Assembly (NCBI GenBank): GCA_021739635.1
Contig: JAIPBH010000002.1
Location: 280,310 to 344,309, forward strand
Direction: 5' to 3'
Length of the DNA: 64,000 nt
Source: Flavobacteriaceae bacterium
GTDB lineage: Bacteria; Bacteroidota; Bacteroidia; Flavobacteriales; Flavobacteriaceae
Part shown: one piece after another, positions 36,841-46,931 of the stretch
How the letters are laid out: each line of letters starts with the position of its first letter
Position numbering within the stretch: position 1 is the stretch's first letter
Notes under the pieces: generated by a model
Told to the model about the DNA's origin: nothing
Seen by the model: only the letters and a program-made list of their open reading frames with translations
The model's database searches: none
Position numbers and translations under genes: made by a program

Positions 36841-37413
36841 TTATGAATTTAAAAAAGCAACTAATAATTGAATAGCTTTTCCTCTGTGGCTTATGATATT
36901 TTTTAATGTTAAATCCATTTCAGCAAAAGTTTCATTATATCCTTTTGGTTGAAAAATCGGATCATAACCAAAACCATTTTCTCCATGTTTTGTTTCAGTA
37001 ATAGTTCCTTCACAAATTCCTGTAAACATATGTAATTTGTTGTTTAAATGTAAGGCAATAACCGTTTTGAATTGAGCAGTTCTATTGGTGTTATTTTTTA
37101 AAGCAAGTAATAATTTATTCATGTTATCATCAGAATTGCGTTGGTCTCCGGCATATCTGGCTGAAAAAACTCCAGGTTCACCATTTAAAGCATCAACTTC
37201 AAGACCAGTATCGTCTGCAAAACAATCATAACCATAATGTTCTTTTATGTATTTGGCTTTTTCAATAGCATTACCTTCAATAGTGTTTTGTGTTTCAGGT
37301 ATATCTTCAAAACAACCAATATCAGCAAGACTTATTAGTTTAATTTCTTTTGGAATTAATTCTTGAACTTCTTTGATTTTATTAAGATTATTGGTAGCAA
37401 AAACAAGCGTCAT
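36841..37413 (-). CDS. rdgB: Non-canonical purine NTP pyrophosphatase (RdgB/HAM1)
   Basis: A 190-residue enzyme hydrolysing ITP, dITP and XTP to monophosphates, keeping deaminated purines out of nucleic acids. Landmarks: LVFATNNLNKIKEVQELIP at the start, FADDTGLEVDALNGEPGVFSARYAG in the middle, and GENGFGYDPIFQPKGYNETFAEM near the end, then SHRGKAIQLL. The frame extends upstream to 37494, but the extra 27 residues are hydrophobic and unlike the family, so the ATG at 37413 is chosen. It is divergent from the M1 peptidase gene; the region between them is about 125 bases. Confidence 0.95.
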   Translation of the reverse strand: MTLVFATNNLNKIKEVQELIPKEIKLISLADIGCFEDIPETQNTIEGNAIEKAKYIKEHYGYDCFADDTGLEVDALNGEPGVFSARYAGDQRNSDDNMNKLLLALKNNTNRTAQFKTVIALHLNNKLHMFTGICEGTITETKHGENGFGYDPIFQPKGYNETFAEMDLTLKNIISHRGKAIQLLVAFLNS

Positions 37414-37539
37414 ATGTTTGTGAGTTAATAATGTTTTAAACAAAACTAAAATTAAAAATGACACACAAAGTTTTAACATAAAAAATCTGAACAAAATTTA
37501 TATATTGTAATGATAAAATTTAATAATAAAATATTTAAA

Positions 37540-39765
37540 ATGAGATTAATTATAGCTTTTGGTTTTGTTGTTTTCTTAGCTCTTAATTTAAATTCACAAA
37601 ATCAACCATGGCAAGGTAAGTTTGAACCAATTGATAGAATGGTTGACCAACCAAATACGTTTAGGTCTGCTAGTGGAGCACCAGGAAAAGACTATTGGCA
37701 ACAACGCGCCGATTATAAAATTAAGGTACTTTTAGATGAAGCTAATAATACCATTTCTGGTGAAGAAACTATTACCTACTTTAATAATTCGCCCGATGAT
37801 TTAACGTATTTATGGCTTCAACTAGAGCAAAATGTGAATAAAAAAGGTAGTGAAGATTTTGGTACGGTAAACAATGGCATAAAAGAAGGCATGAATACGC
37901 GTCAAATGCAGTTTCTTACCAGAGCAATTGATTTTCCGGCTGGTTACAGTATCAAATATATTAAAGATTCTAACGGAAACGCCATTAAATCATTAGTAAA
38001 TAACACTATGATGAAAGTGCTTCTTAATGAACCATTAAAATCTGGTGCTGCTTTAAGTTTTTCTGTTGGTTGGTCTTACCCAATTACAGATAGGGGCATG
38101 TTTTTACTATCAAGAGAAGGCTATGAATATTTTCCAGAAGATAAAAATACAGTGTATTTAATAGCGCATTGGTTTCCAAGAATGGCTGTTTATAATGATA
38201 CTGAAGGTTGGCAAAATCAGCAATTTAACAGATTAGGAGAATTTGCTTTAGAATTTGGAAATTACGACGTAGAAATTACAGTTCCAGAAGACCATTTAGT
38301 AGCATCAACTGGAGAATTACAAAATGCTTCAGATGTTTTATCAAAAACTCAGATACAAAGAATGGAAGCTGCAAGAAAATCTTTTGATAAACCTGTTTTA
38401 ATTGTAACCCAAGAAGAAGCTATGGCCAATGAAAAAGCAAAATCAACCAAATTAAAAACTTGGAAGTTTAAAGCTAATAATGTTAGAGATTTTTCTTTTG
38501 CCTCATCTCGTAAATTTATGTGGGATGCACAAGCTGTAAAATTCTCTAATCATACTTCTATGGCTATGTCTTTTTACCCAAAAGAAGGATTACCAGTTTG
38601 GCAAGAAGAATCTACTAAAGCTGTGGTTAATGCCTTGCAAGTGTATTCAGAATCAACCTTTGAATACCCTTATCCAGTAGCCATTTCTGTAAATACTTCT
38701 AATATAGGTATGGAATTTCCAATGATTAGTTTTAATGGTGGCAGACCAATAAATGGAAAGATAAGCGATGGCGCCAAACAAGGTATGATAGGAACCATAG
38801 TTCATGAAGTAGGGCACAATTGGTTTCCTATGATTATAAGTTCTGATGAACGAAAGTGGATGTGGATGGATGAAGGCTTAAATACGTTTATTCACCAAAG
38901 AACCATTGCAGAACGTTATCCTAATTTTTACAGTGCAATACCCAAAAGCATTATCCCTTTTATGAGTGGAGATAAAAGTATTATGCGCCCAATTATGACA
39001 ACTTCTGATAATGAATTATTTAGTCAGTTTGGAAATAATTTTTACATAAAACCAACGGTTGGCCTTCAAATATTAAGAAATTCTGTTGTGGGTAAAGAGC
39101 TTTTTGATCAGGCTTTTAAAGAATATTGTAACCGTTGGAAATACAAACATCCAAATCCAGGAGATTTATTCAGAACTCTTGAAGATGCTAGTGCTGTTGA
39201 TTTAGATTGGTTTTTTAGAGGTTGGTTTTTTACAACTGATCATGTTGATATGGAATTATCTGATGTGAAATGGTTTAAAGTTTATGAAGAAAACTTAAAT
39301 ATTGAGGACCAGAATAAGAACGTAAAAATGAAAATTGAAGGCGAAAATTCTGGTGGAAAAGCTAAAGATTTTTCAAGTGGTCCAGAGGTTATAACCATGA
39401 ATTCTGCACCAAACCAATCTTATGGTGAATTTTTATCAAGACTTGATGAAAATGAAGTTCGTAAACAAGTTTCAGGAAAAAATATTTATGAAGTGACCAT
39501 AAAAAATATTGGCGGATTGGTAATGCCCGTAACCATTGAATGGATTTTTAAAGATGGCAGTTCAGAAATTGATAAATTGCCAACTGAAATATGGAGACTT
39601 AATGAATATGAAATTAAGAAAACTTTTGTTAAGGAGAAAGAGGTATCACAAGTTAATTTAGATCCTAATTTTGAGTTTGCTGATACCGATGAAAGCAACA
39701 ATACATTTCCAAAGCAAGAGCAAGAATCAAATTTTGATCAATTTAAAAATAAGAAAAAGAATTAA
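37540..39765 (+). CDS. M1-family metallopeptidase, exported
   Basis: A 741-residue exported zinc aminopeptidase-type protein. Signal peptide MRLIIAFGFVVFLALNLNSQ. Zinc motif HEVGHNW (H422, E423, H426) with the third ligand E445 in WMDEGLN, at the HExxH-x18-E spacing of M1. The exopeptidase segment reads IGMEFPMISFNGG in place of the usual GAMEN, a known variation in Bacteroidota members. An N-terminal beta domain and a C-terminal beta region follow; no T9SS sorting domain is present, so it probably stays in the periplasm. The frame also has an ATG at 37510, but a weak TATATTG box at 37501 and the signal peptide favour 37540. The next gene starts 2 bases later. Confidence 0.88.
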   Translation: MRLIIAFGFVVFLALNLNSQNQPWQGKFEPIDRMVDQPNTFRSASGAPGKDYWQQRADYKIKVLLDEANNTISGEETITYFNNSPDDLTYLWLQLEQNVNKKGSEDFGTVNNGIKEGMNTRQMQFLTRAIDFPAGYSIKYIKDSNGNAIKSLVNNTMMKVLLNEPLKSGAALSFSVGWSYPITDRGMFLLSREGYEYFPEDKNTVYLIAHWFPRMAVYNDTEGWQNQQFNRLGEFALEFGNYDVEITVPEDHLVASTGELQNASDVLSKTQIQRMEAARKSFDKPVLIVTQEEAMANEKAKSTKLKTWKFKANNVRDFSFASSRKFMWDAQAVKFSNHTSMAMSFYPKEGLPVWQEESTKAVVNALQVYSESTFEYPYPVAISVNTSNIGMEFPMISFNGGRPINGKISDGAKQGMIGTIVHEVGHNWFPMIISSDERKWMWMDEGLNTFIHQRTIAERYPNFYSAIPKSIIPFMSGDKSIMRPIMTTSDNELFSQFGNNFYIKPTVGLQILRNSVVGKELFDQAFKEYCNRWKYKHPNPGDLFRTLEDASAVDLDWFFRGWFFTTDHVDMELSDVKWFKVYEENLNIEDQNKNVKMKIEGENSGGKAKDFSSGPEVITMNSAPNQSYGEFLSRLDENEVRKQVSGKNIYEVTIKNIGGLVMPVTIEWIFKDGSSEIDKLPTEIWRLNEYEIKKTFVKEKEVSQVNLDPNFEFADTDESNNTFPKQEQESNFDQFKNKKKN

Positions 39766-39767
39766 CC

Positions 39768-41408
39768 ATGCAGTCGTTTAATTCGCCATTAGAAGCTTTT
39801 TTATATTGGGAAACAAAAACACCAAACCAAGTATTCTTAAAGCAACCTATTAACGGAAAAATAATAGAATATACGTTTTTACAAGCAGGTGAAGAAGCTA
39901 GAAAAATGGCATCCTATTTAAAGACTTTAAATTTACCAGAGCAGTCTCATATCGCTCTGTTATCAAAGAATTGCGCTCATTGGGTCATGGCAGATTTGGC
40001 TATTATGTTTGCTAATTTTGTTTCTATTCCTATTTACCCAACTTTAAATGCTGATAGTATTCATCAAATAGTAACTCATAGTGACTCAAAAGCAATAATT
40101 ATAGGTAAATTGGATGATTTTGATTCGCAAAAAAAAGGAATTCCAGAAATTCATAAAATAAGCGTTGGTTTATATAACCAAACTACTGGCAGTATTTGGG
40201 AAGATTTAATTTCAAAATTTAATCCCTTAGATGATATTCAATTACCAGAAAAGGAAAATCTGCATACTGTTATTTATACATCCGGTACTACAGGAACACC
40301 AAAAGGGGTTATGCATTCGGCAAGTAATTTTATGGAAAGCTCTACTACTTTAATCACACTTTTTGACTTACCAAGCAATTTAAGATTGTTTTCATATTTA
40401 CCATTAGCGCATGTTGCAGAACGCTTATTAATCAATGCAGGAGTCGTTTTAGGGGCAACCATTTCGTTTGCCGAATCGTTAGACACTTTTGCAAAAGAAC
40501 TTGAGGCAACACAACCCCATATATTTTTTGCTGTTCCAAGAATTTGGACCAAATTTAGAGAGAAAATTTTAGCCACTATTCCTCAAAAAAAATTAAATAT
40601 TCTGTTAAATATTCCCATAATTAATAACATTATTAAACAAAAACTTAAACAAAAGTTAGGTTTAAGTAAAGCTGTTTTTATTGCCTCTGCTGCTGCACCA
40701 ATTGCTCCAAGTCTTATTTCTTGGTACGAGAATTTGGGTATTTCAATTATGCAAGGTTATGGAATGACAGAAGATTGTTGTGTATCACATTTTAATACTC
40801 CTCAAAACAATAAATTAGGCACTGTTGGTAAAACATTATATAATGTAAAAGCAAAATTATCAGCTGAAGGAGAAATTTGTATTAAGAATAGTTGTTTAAT
40901 GAAAGGGTATTATAAAAATCCTGAAGAAACCTCTAAAGTTTTTGATGAAGAAGGCTTTTTAAAAACAGGAGATATTGGCGAATTTGATCATGATGGTTTT
41001 TTAACTATTACAGGACGCGTTAAAGACCAATTTAAAACAGATAAAGGTAAATATATTTCACCTTCACATATTGAATTATTACTTTCAAATAATAGCAATA
41101 TCGAACAAATTTGTGTTGTTGGGACTGGTATTCCTCAACCAATAGCATTAATTACTTTATCAGAATTAGGTAAGTTAAAAACAAAAGAAGAGTTGTCAAC
41201 TAGTTTGATACAAACCATAAAAACCATAAATTCTACTTTAGAAAAACATGAACGACTTGAAAAAGTTGTAATAATGAAAGAAGATTGGACGTTAGCAAAT
41301 GGTTTAACTACACCGAGTTTAAAAGTAAAGCGCAATAGTATAGAAAAAATTCATCAGCAGTATTATAAGTCTTGGTTTGAAAAAAGCGAATTTGTAATTT
41401 TTGAATAA
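39768..41408 (+). CDS. AMP-forming acyl-CoA synthetase (long-chain fatty acid type)
   Basis: A 546-residue adenylating enzyme that activates a fatty acid to acyl-CoA through an acyl-AMP. Landmarks: the P-loop-like VIYTSGTTGTPKGVMHSAS, IMQGYGMTEDCC, the ATP/ribose motif FLKTGDIGEFDHDGFLTITGRVKDQFKT with the hinge Asp/Arg, and TDKGKYISPSHIE near the C-terminal subdomain. The catalytic lysine segment near the end is not as clear, as often in this subgroup. It overlaps no gene but has 2 bases before and 1 base after, forming a run with the M1 peptidase and the SGNH hydrolase. Chain length is not inferable. Confidence 0.9.
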   Translation: MQSFNSPLEAFLYWETKTPNQVFLKQPINGKIIEYTFLQAGEEARKMASYLKTLNLPEQSHIALLSKNCAHWVMADLAIMFANFVSIPIYPTLNADSIHQIVTHSDSKAIIIGKLDDFDSQKKGIPEIHKISVGLYNQTTGSIWEDLISKFNPLDDIQLPEKENLHTVIYTSGTTGTPKGVMHSASNFMESSTTLITLFDLPSNLRLFSYLPLAHVAERLLINAGVVLGATISFAESLDTFAKELEATQPHIFFAVPRIWTKFREKILATIPQKKLNILLNIPIINNIIKQKLKQKLGLSKAVFIASAAAPIAPSLISWYENLGISIMQGYGMTEDCCVSHFNTPQNNKLGTVGKTLYNVKAKLSAEGEICIKNSCLMKGYYKNPEETSKVFDEEGFLKTGDIGEFDHDGFLTITGRVKDQFKTDKGKYISPSHIELLLSNNSNIEQICVVGTGIPQPIALITLSELGKLKTKEELSTSLIQTIKTINSTLEKHERLEKVVIMKEDWTLANGLTTPSLKVKRNSIEKIHQQYYKSWFEKSEFVIFE

Positions 41409-41409
41409 A

Positions 41410-41970
41410 ATGAATGATGTAAAACTTCTTTGTATTGGAGATAGTTTAACCTTTGGGTATGAAACAGAATCATCTAAAAGGTGGACAAGTTTGCTTGAAA
41501 AAGAGTTAAATATTAAAGTCTTTAATTATGGAATTAATGGAGATACCACTACCGGAATGCTTGGCAGATTTATGGCTGCTTTAAAAGAAGTTAAACCAAC
41601 TCATACTTTAATTTTTGGAGGAACAAATGATTTGTGGTTTGGTTTGAAGAATGAATTTATTATTTCAAATATCTACGCTATGACTAAACAGGCAATATAT
41701 GAAAATAGTATTCCTGTAATTGGTATTCCAACACCATCATTTAACCATAATGAACTTAATTTTGTAGGGAAAAATTATGCTGAATGTATCACAAGTTTTC
41801 AGAATACCTTATTAAATCATTGTTTAGAAATCGATATAAATTACATCAATTTTTCAAAATATATGACTAAAGAATACTTCATGAATGACGGCATTCATTA
41901 TAATGAAAAAGGACATGAAGTTATGATGAAATCAGTCAAAGAAAAAATGAGTCATCTTATAAAACTCTAA
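41410..41970 (+). CDS. SGNH/GDSL-family lipase or esterase
   Basis: A 186-residue hydrolase without a signal peptide. Block I is LCIGDSLTFGYETES with the nucleophilic Ser, the Gly block lies near YGINGDTTTGMLGRF, block III is FGGTNDLW with the oxyanion Asn, and block V is NDGIHYNEKGHE with the catalytic Asp and His. It resembles TesA-like arylesterase/lysophospholipases, but there is no export signal. The TTG at 41401 lies inside the preceding gene; the ATG at 41410 directly after its stop is used. The tandem with an acyl-CoA ligase suggests lipid or acyl-ester turnover. Its stop codon overlaps that of the convergent rlmH gene. Confidence 0.87.
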   Translation: MNDVKLLCIGDSLTFGYETESSKRWTSLLEKELNIKVFNYGINGDTTTGMLGRFMAALKEVKPTHTLIFGGTNDLWFGLKNEFIISNIYAMTKQAIYENSIPVIGIPTPSFNHNELNFVGKNYAECITSFQNTLLNHCLEIDINYINFSKYMTKEYFMNDGIHYNEKGHEVMMKSVKEKMSHLIKL

Positions 41971-42440
41971 CGATGATGATAAGGTTCATTCTTTAAAATG
42001 GTAAAGCCTCTGTAAAGTTGTTCAATAATAAATAGTCTTACCATTTGGTGAGAAAAAGTCATTTTTGATAATGATAGTTTTCCATGAGCTTGTTTATAAA
42101 CATCCTCTGAAAAACCATATGGTCCACCAACTACAAATACCAATTGTTTAATGCCAGAATTCATATGTTTTTGTAAGTAATCAGAAAACGCGATTGAATC
42201 TAACTGCTTACCATTTTCGTCTAACAATATTAAAGCATCAGTGGTTGTTAAAGAACTCAAAATTAGTTCACCTTCTTTTTGTTTTTGTTGCTCTTCGCTT
42301 AAGTTTTTAGCCTTTTTTAAATCAGGAATAATTTCAAAACTAAATTTAATATAGAAGTTTAAGCGTTTCAGGTAATCTTCAATTAATGACTGAAGATCTT
42401 TGTTGTCAGTTTTGCCTATGGCAAGTAGTTTAATGGTCAT
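41967..42440 (-). CDS. rlmH: 23S rRNA (pseudouridine-1915-N3)-methyltransferase RlmH
   Basis: A 157-residue SPOUT-class methyltransferase that methylates pseudouridine 1915 in helix 69 of 23S rRNA. The start MTIKLLAIGKTDNKDLQSLI and the knot and end segments VFVVGGPYGFSEDVY, LSLSKMTFSHQMVRLFIIEQLYR and ILKNEPYHHR are diagnostic, the last one reaching into the ribosomal target. Length matches the E. coli enzyme (155). A -7 element lies at 42445-42452, very close to the ATG. The stop codon shares bases with the stop codon of the SGNH gene (41967-41970). Confidence 0.97.
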   Translation of the reverse strand: MTIKLLAIGKTDNKDLQSLIEDYLKRLNFYIKFSFEIIPDLKKAKNLSEEQQKQKEGELILSSLTTTDALILLDENGKQLDSIAFSDYLQKHMNSGIKQLVFVVGGPYGFSEDVYKQAHGKLSLSKMTFSHQMVRLFIIEQLYRGFTILKNEPYHHR

Positions 42441-42444
42441 AAAG

Positions 42445-42452
42445 CAAAATTA
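42445..42452 (-). promoter_or_regulatory. -7 promoter element of rlmH (TAATTTTG)
   Basis: Minus-strand TAATTTTG fits TAnnTTTG and ends 4 bases from the ATG at 42440, so the transcript may start at or next to the first codon. Confidence 0.4.
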
Positions 42453-42566
42453 GTATTTGAAAATTATCAATTAAGGATTTAAAGATAGAAATTTTGTAAA
42501 ATTCATAAATTGAAAATCTAATAAAGTAAATCAATTTCTTATTTTAGCGCTAAAATTCACAATACA

Positions 42567-43427
42567 ATGATAACTAAAGAACAATTTGACAAAGAAATTG
42601 AAATTATAATTTCAAATGCAATACGTGAAGATGTAGGAGATGGTGATCATAGTTCAATGGCTTGCATACCAGATGGCGTAAGAGGAAAAGCAAAATTATT
42701 AGTTAAAGATAAAGGTATTATAGCAGGAGTTACTTTTGCAAAAAAAGTTTTTGCTTATGTTGATAAAACATTAAAAGTTACTATTCTTATAGAAGATGGC
42801 TCTGAAGTTTCGTACGGCGATATTGTAATGTATGTTGAAGGTTCGCCAAAATCTATTTTAATGGCCGAACGCACAGTTTTAAATGCGATGCAACGTATGA
42901 GTGCTATTGCCACTAAAACAAGAACATTTGTGGGCTTACTTAGAGGAACTAGAACCAAAATATTAGACACAAGAAAAACAACTCCAGGGATACGTGCTTT
43001 AGAAAAATGGGCAGTTAAAATTGGTGGAGGAGAAAACCATAGATTTGCTTTATACGACATGATTATGTTAAAAGATAATCATATAGATTTTGCTGGTGGC
43101 ATAACCAAAGCTATTGAAATGGCTAAGCAATATTTAAAAGATACTGATAGAGATTTAAATATCATGGTTGAAGCTAGAGATTTAACAGAAGTTAATGAAA
43201 TACTTCGTAGCGATGGTGTTTACAGAATTTTATTAGATAACTTTGATTATGAAGACACTAAAAAAGCAGTTAAATTAATTGGCGATAAGTGTTTAACAGA
43301 ATCATCTGGTAACATAAATGAAGAAACTATTAGGCATTATGCCGAATCTGGTGTTAATTTCATTTCATGTGGTGCCTTAACACATTCTGTTCATAATATG
43401 GATTTGAGCTTAAAAGCCATCAAATAA
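42567..43427 (+). CDS. nadC: Nicotinate-nucleotide pyrophosphorylase (carboxylating)
   Basis: A 286-residue enzyme making nicotinate mononucleotide from quinolinate and PRPP in de novo NAD synthesis. Landmarks: IREDVGDGDHSSMACIP at the N-terminal domain, AERTVLNAMQRMSAIATKT, the active-site run ILDTRKTTPGIRALEKWAVK with its conserved Arg and Lys residues, GGGENHRFALYDMIMLKDNH, and the barrel-closing GVNFISCGALTHSV. Normal length. No nadA or nadB lies in the window. It precedes a YihY-type gene by 93 bases on the same strand. Confidence 0.96.
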   Translation: MITKEQFDKEIEIIISNAIREDVGDGDHSSMACIPDGVRGKAKLLVKDKGIIAGVTFAKKVFAYVDKTLKVTILIEDGSEVSYGDIVMYVEGSPKSILMAERTVLNAMQRMSAIATKTRTFVGLLRGTRTKILDTRKTTPGIRALEKWAVKIGGGENHRFALYDMIMLKDNHIDFAGGITKAIEMAKQYLKDTDRDLNIMVEARDLTEVNEILRSDGVYRILLDNFDYEDTKKAVKLIGDKCLTESSGNINEETIRHYAESGVNFISCGALTHSVHNMDLSLKAIK

Positions 43428-43520
43428 TTACAGTTAAGTTAGTTTTTGAATTTGTTAAAATAGAAAGTAAATACATTTTTTATTTAATAACTTTACGTGA
43501 AATAACAGATACAAATATTA

Positions 43521-44462
43521 ATGACAAAACCCATTGAAGATAAGCTTTTAAAAATCCCTTTAGTAAATATCATAGTAAATCTTTTAAAGCGTTTAAAACT
43601 TCCAGGTCTTGAAGGGCTTTCATTTTACGATTTATTAGAACTATATGTTATAGGAATCGCTAAAGGAGCCCTAACTACTAGAGCAAGTGCCATAGCTTTT
43701 AACTTTTTTATGGCTTTGTTTCCGTTTCTATTATTTGTTTTAATTGTGATTCCTTACGTACCTATTGATGACTTTAAAATTGAATTTTTAAGATTTTTAG
43801 AATCTTTTTTACCTCCAAATACTTCAGAGTTTTTCTTTCAAAATATTTTTGAAAATATAGATCAAACCCAACGCGGCGGATTGGTATCTTCTGTTTTTGT
43901 GCTCTCCATTGCATTAATGGCAAATGGCGTAAATGCCGTATTTTCAGGTTTTGAAAATTCATACCATCAACAGTTATCAAGAAATATTATTAGACAGTAT
44001 TTATATGCTTTAAGTGTGGCATTAATTTTAGGATTTCTCCTCATTTTTACTATTGTGGTATTAGGCTATTTTCAAATTTTTGTAGTACAAAAAGTATTAA
44101 CCGTTCTAGGTAGTAAAGGATATCAAGTTGAATCTCAAACCGTTTTTTGGTTTGATGTTGCAAAGTATATGTTTTTTGTTATTATGGTATATCTGGCAAC
44201 ATCAACCTTATACTATTTTGGAACCAAAGAAGGACGAATTTCAAAATTCTTTTCTGTTGGCGCTTTATTTACTACCATTTTAATCATCTTAACATCTTAT
44301 TTATTTGGAATTTATATAGAAAACTTTGCTCAATATAATAAACTATATGGTTCTATAGGTGCCCTTTTAATATTGATGTTTTATTTATGGCTCAATGCTA
44401 ATATTTTGCTTTTGGGCTACGAATTAAACGCTTCGTTAAATAAGTTAAAAGAAAGATGTTAG
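43521..44462 (+). CDS. YihY/BrkB-family inner-membrane protein
   Basis: A 313-residue protein with about six transmembrane helices. The family landmarks are KGALTTRASAIAFNFFMALFPFLLF, LMANGVNAVFSGFE, and the C-terminal YGSIGALLILMFYLWLNANILLLG with ELNA. The family was once wrongly called RNase BN; its actual role is not settled, with proposals ranging from transport to envelope integrity. It lies 3 bases before priA, so the two are co-transcribed, although no functional tie is known. A weak -7-like element TAACTTTA lies just upstream. Confidence 0.9.
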   Translation: MTKPIEDKLLKIPLVNIIVNLLKRLKLPGLEGLSFYDLLELYVIGIAKGALTTRASAIAFNFFMALFPFLLFVLIVIPYVPIDDFKIEFLRFLESFLPPNTSEFFFQNIFENIDQTQRGGLVSSVFVLSIALMANGVNAVFSGFENSYHQQLSRNIIRQYLYALSVALILGFLLIFTIVVLGYFQIFVVQKVLTVLGSKGYQVESQTVFWFDVAKYMFFVIMVYLATSTLYYFGTKEGRISKFFSVGALFTTILIILTSYLFGIYIENFAQYNKLYGSIGALLILMFYLWLNANILLLGYELNASLNKLKERC

Positions 44463-44465
44463 GTT

Positions 44466-46919
44466 ATGGCATATTATATAGACGTTATATTACCTATTCC
44501 ACTTGAAAAATTATTTACATATAGTATAACAGCTTCAGAATTTGATTTTCTAAAAATTGGTATGCGTGTTTCTGTGCCTTTTGGAAAATCAAAAATATAT
44601 ACAGGAATTGTTTATAAAATCCATAATGAAACGCCTTTTGCTTATGAGGCCAAAGATATTCACCAAATATTAGATGAAGCACCAATAGTTAATAACTATC
44701 AGCTTGAACTTTGGCAATGGATAGCAAGCTATTATATGTGCACATTAGGTGATGTGATGCGAGCTGCTTTACCAAATGCTTTTATTTTAGAAAGTGAAAC
44801 CGTTATTCTTTTGAATACGAATAAAATAATTAATGATTTAGATTTAAAAGATGATGAGTTTTTGGTTTATGAAGCCTTACAGCATCAATCATCTTTGAAA
44901 ATACATGATATTTCAAATATTCTTGATAGAAAAACGGTGCTTCCTGTTATAAAGTGTTTAATGGATAACGACGTTATTACAGTTGAAGAAGAAGTCTATG
45001 AAAAATATAAACCAAAATTGGTTAGATATGTCAAATTACATACTCGTTTTTCATCTGAAAAAGCCTTACAATCTTTACTTGAGGAGTTAAGTAGAGCACC
45101 AAAACAAAGTCAAGTCATACTTACATTGTTTTCGGTTTCAGCAAAAACAAAAAAACCTGTGAAAGTTTCAGATTTAGCGGATGAATGCAAGGCATCAGTT
45201 TCAGCTATTAAAACACTTATTGATAAAGGAATTCTTGAAGAATATTATTTACAAACAGATAGAGTTCAATATTCAGGAGAAGAAAATGAAGCTACAAAAA
45301 AGTTAAATAAATTTCAGAATGTAGCATTACAAGAAATTCAAGAATCGTTTAAAAATCAACATGTCACGCTACTTCATGGAGTAACATCATCAGGAAAAAC
45401 AGAAATTTATGTAAAGCTAATTGAAGAAGTCATTGAAAAAGGAAAGCAAGTATTGTATTTGTTGCCAGAAATTGCTTTAACCACACAGCTTGTTACACGG
45501 TTACAAAATTACTTTGGAGAGCAAGTGGCTATTTATCATTCAAAATATTCATCACAAGAACGCGTAGAAGTTTGGAATCATGTTTTAAATAAAACACCTA
45601 AAGCTAAAATTGTTTTAGGAGCTCGCTCATCTATTTTTTTACCATTTCATAATTTAGGATTAATAATTGTAGATGAAGAACATGAATCTTCTTTTAAGCA
45701 ATTTGATCCTGCACCACGTTATCATGCGCGTGATACCGCAATTATTTTAGCAAATTTGCATAAAGCAAAAACGCTTTTAGGTTCTGCAACACCAAGTTTA
45801 GAAAGTTATTATAATGCAAAACAAAATAAATATGGTTTTGTAGAAATCAATACGCGCTATAATAATGTCTTAATGCCAGAAATGGAATTGGTTGACATTA
45901 AAGAAAAGCATAAGCGAAAGTTGATGAAAGGTCATTTTAGCGATAGGCTCATTGAAGAAATGACAGAAGCTTTAAAAGAAGGACATCAAATTATTTTGTT
46001 CCAAAATAGAAGAGGTTTTTCTCCCATTGTTGAATGTAATACTTGTGGAAATTCACCACAATGTCCTAATTGTGATGTTAGTTTAACCTATCATCAATAT
46101 AAAGATCAACTGCGTTGTCATTATTGCGGGTATCAAACGGTCATGATTAAAAATTGTTTGGCCTGTGGAAGTGTGGAATTAGACAGTAAAGGTTTTGGTA
46201 CAGAACAAGTAGAAGAAGAAGCTAAAGTCCTTTTTCCTGATTATAAGGTAGCAAGAATGGATTTAGATACAACAAGAGGTAAATATGGCTATGAGAAAGT
46301 TATTTCAGCTTTTGAACAGCAAGAAGTTGATATTTTAGTAGGTACACAAATGCTTACCAAAGGTTTGGATTTTAGAAATGTAAAACTTGTAGGCGTTATG
46401 AATGCTGATAATATGCTTAACTTTCCAGATTTTAGAGCACATGAAAGAAGTTTTCAACTCATGTTGCAAGTCTCAGGGAGAGCAGGACGAACTGATAAAC
46501 GTGGTAAAGTGTTAATTCAAACGTATAATCCATATCATAATATATTGCAGCAGGTTTCAACCAATGATTATCTAGGAATGTATAATGAGCAAATGAATGA
46601 GCGTAATAATTATAAATATCCGCCTATTTATAAGCAAATAAAAATCACCTTAAAACATAAGGACTATAATAGGGTAGAAGCTGGGTCACAATGGTTAGCA
46701 AAATCGTTAAGACAAGTTTTTGGAGAGGCTATTTTAGGACCAGAATCTCCGCCAATTTCCAGAATTAGAAATCAGTTTCATAAAAATATTTTAATAAAAA
46801 TACCAAAAAAACAATCGTTAGTAAAAACTAAAGAAGCTATCATTAAAATAAACAATAGCTTCTTTAGTATTAAGGAATTTAGGTCGGTTAAGGTAATTTT
46901 AAATGTCGATAACTTTTAG
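44466..46919 (+). CDS. priA: Primosomal protein N' (PriA helicase)
   Basis: An 817-residue superfamily 2 helicase that restarts stalled replication forks by loading the replicative helicase. N-terminal DNA-binding domain with the start YYIDVILPIPLEKLFTYSI; helicase Walker A GVTSSGKTEIY; DEEH box in LIIVDEEHESSFKQ; GSATPSLESYY; a two-zinc cysteine-rich insert with CNTCGNSPQCPNC, CHYCGYQ and CLACGS; motif V/VI region VGTQMLTKGLDFRNV and QVSGRAGR. All expected parts are present and length is normal. It ends 12 bases from the convergent LytTR gene. Confidence 0.97.
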   Translation: MAYYIDVILPIPLEKLFTYSITASEFDFLKIGMRVSVPFGKSKIYTGIVYKIHNETPFAYEAKDIHQILDEAPIVNNYQLELWQWIASYYMCTLGDVMRAALPNAFILESETVILLNTNKIINDLDLKDDEFLVYEALQHQSSLKIHDISNILDRKTVLPVIKCLMDNDVITVEEEVYEKYKPKLVRYVKLHTRFSSEKALQSLLEELSRAPKQSQVILTLFSVSAKTKKPVKVSDLADECKASVSAIKTLIDKGILEEYYLQTDRVQYSGEENEATKKLNKFQNVALQEIQESFKNQHVTLLHGVTSSGKTEIYVKLIEEVIEKGKQVLYLLPEIALTTQLVTRLQNYFGEQVAIYHSKYSSQERVEVWNHVLNKTPKAKIVLGARSSIFLPFHNLGLIIVDEEHESSFKQFDPAPRYHARDTAIILANLHKAKTLLGSATPSLESYYNAKQNKYGFVEINTRYNNVLMPEMELVDIKEKHKRKLMKGHFSDRLIEEMTEALKEGHQIILFQNRRGFSPIVECNTCGNSPQCPNCDVSLTYHQYKDQLRCHYCGYQTVMIKNCLACGSVELDSKGFGTEQVEEEAKVLFPDYKVARMDLDTTRGKYGYEKVISAFEQQEVDILVGTQMLTKGLDFRNVKLVGVMNADNMLNFPDFRAHERSFQLMLQVSGRAGRTDKRGKVLIQTYNPYHNILQQVSTNDYLGMYNEQMNERNNYKYPPIYKQIKITLKHKDYNRVEAGSQWLAKSLRQVFGEAILGPESPPISRIRNQFHKNILIKIPKKQSLVKTKEAIIKINNSFFSIKEFRSVKVILNVDNF

Positions 46920-46931
46920 GTTATTAAGTGA

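Noticed and set aside
37414..37494. Longer N-terminus for RdgB
   Set aside because: The added 27 residues look like a hydrophobic leader, which this cytoplasmic enzyme family does not have; the family start is at 37413.
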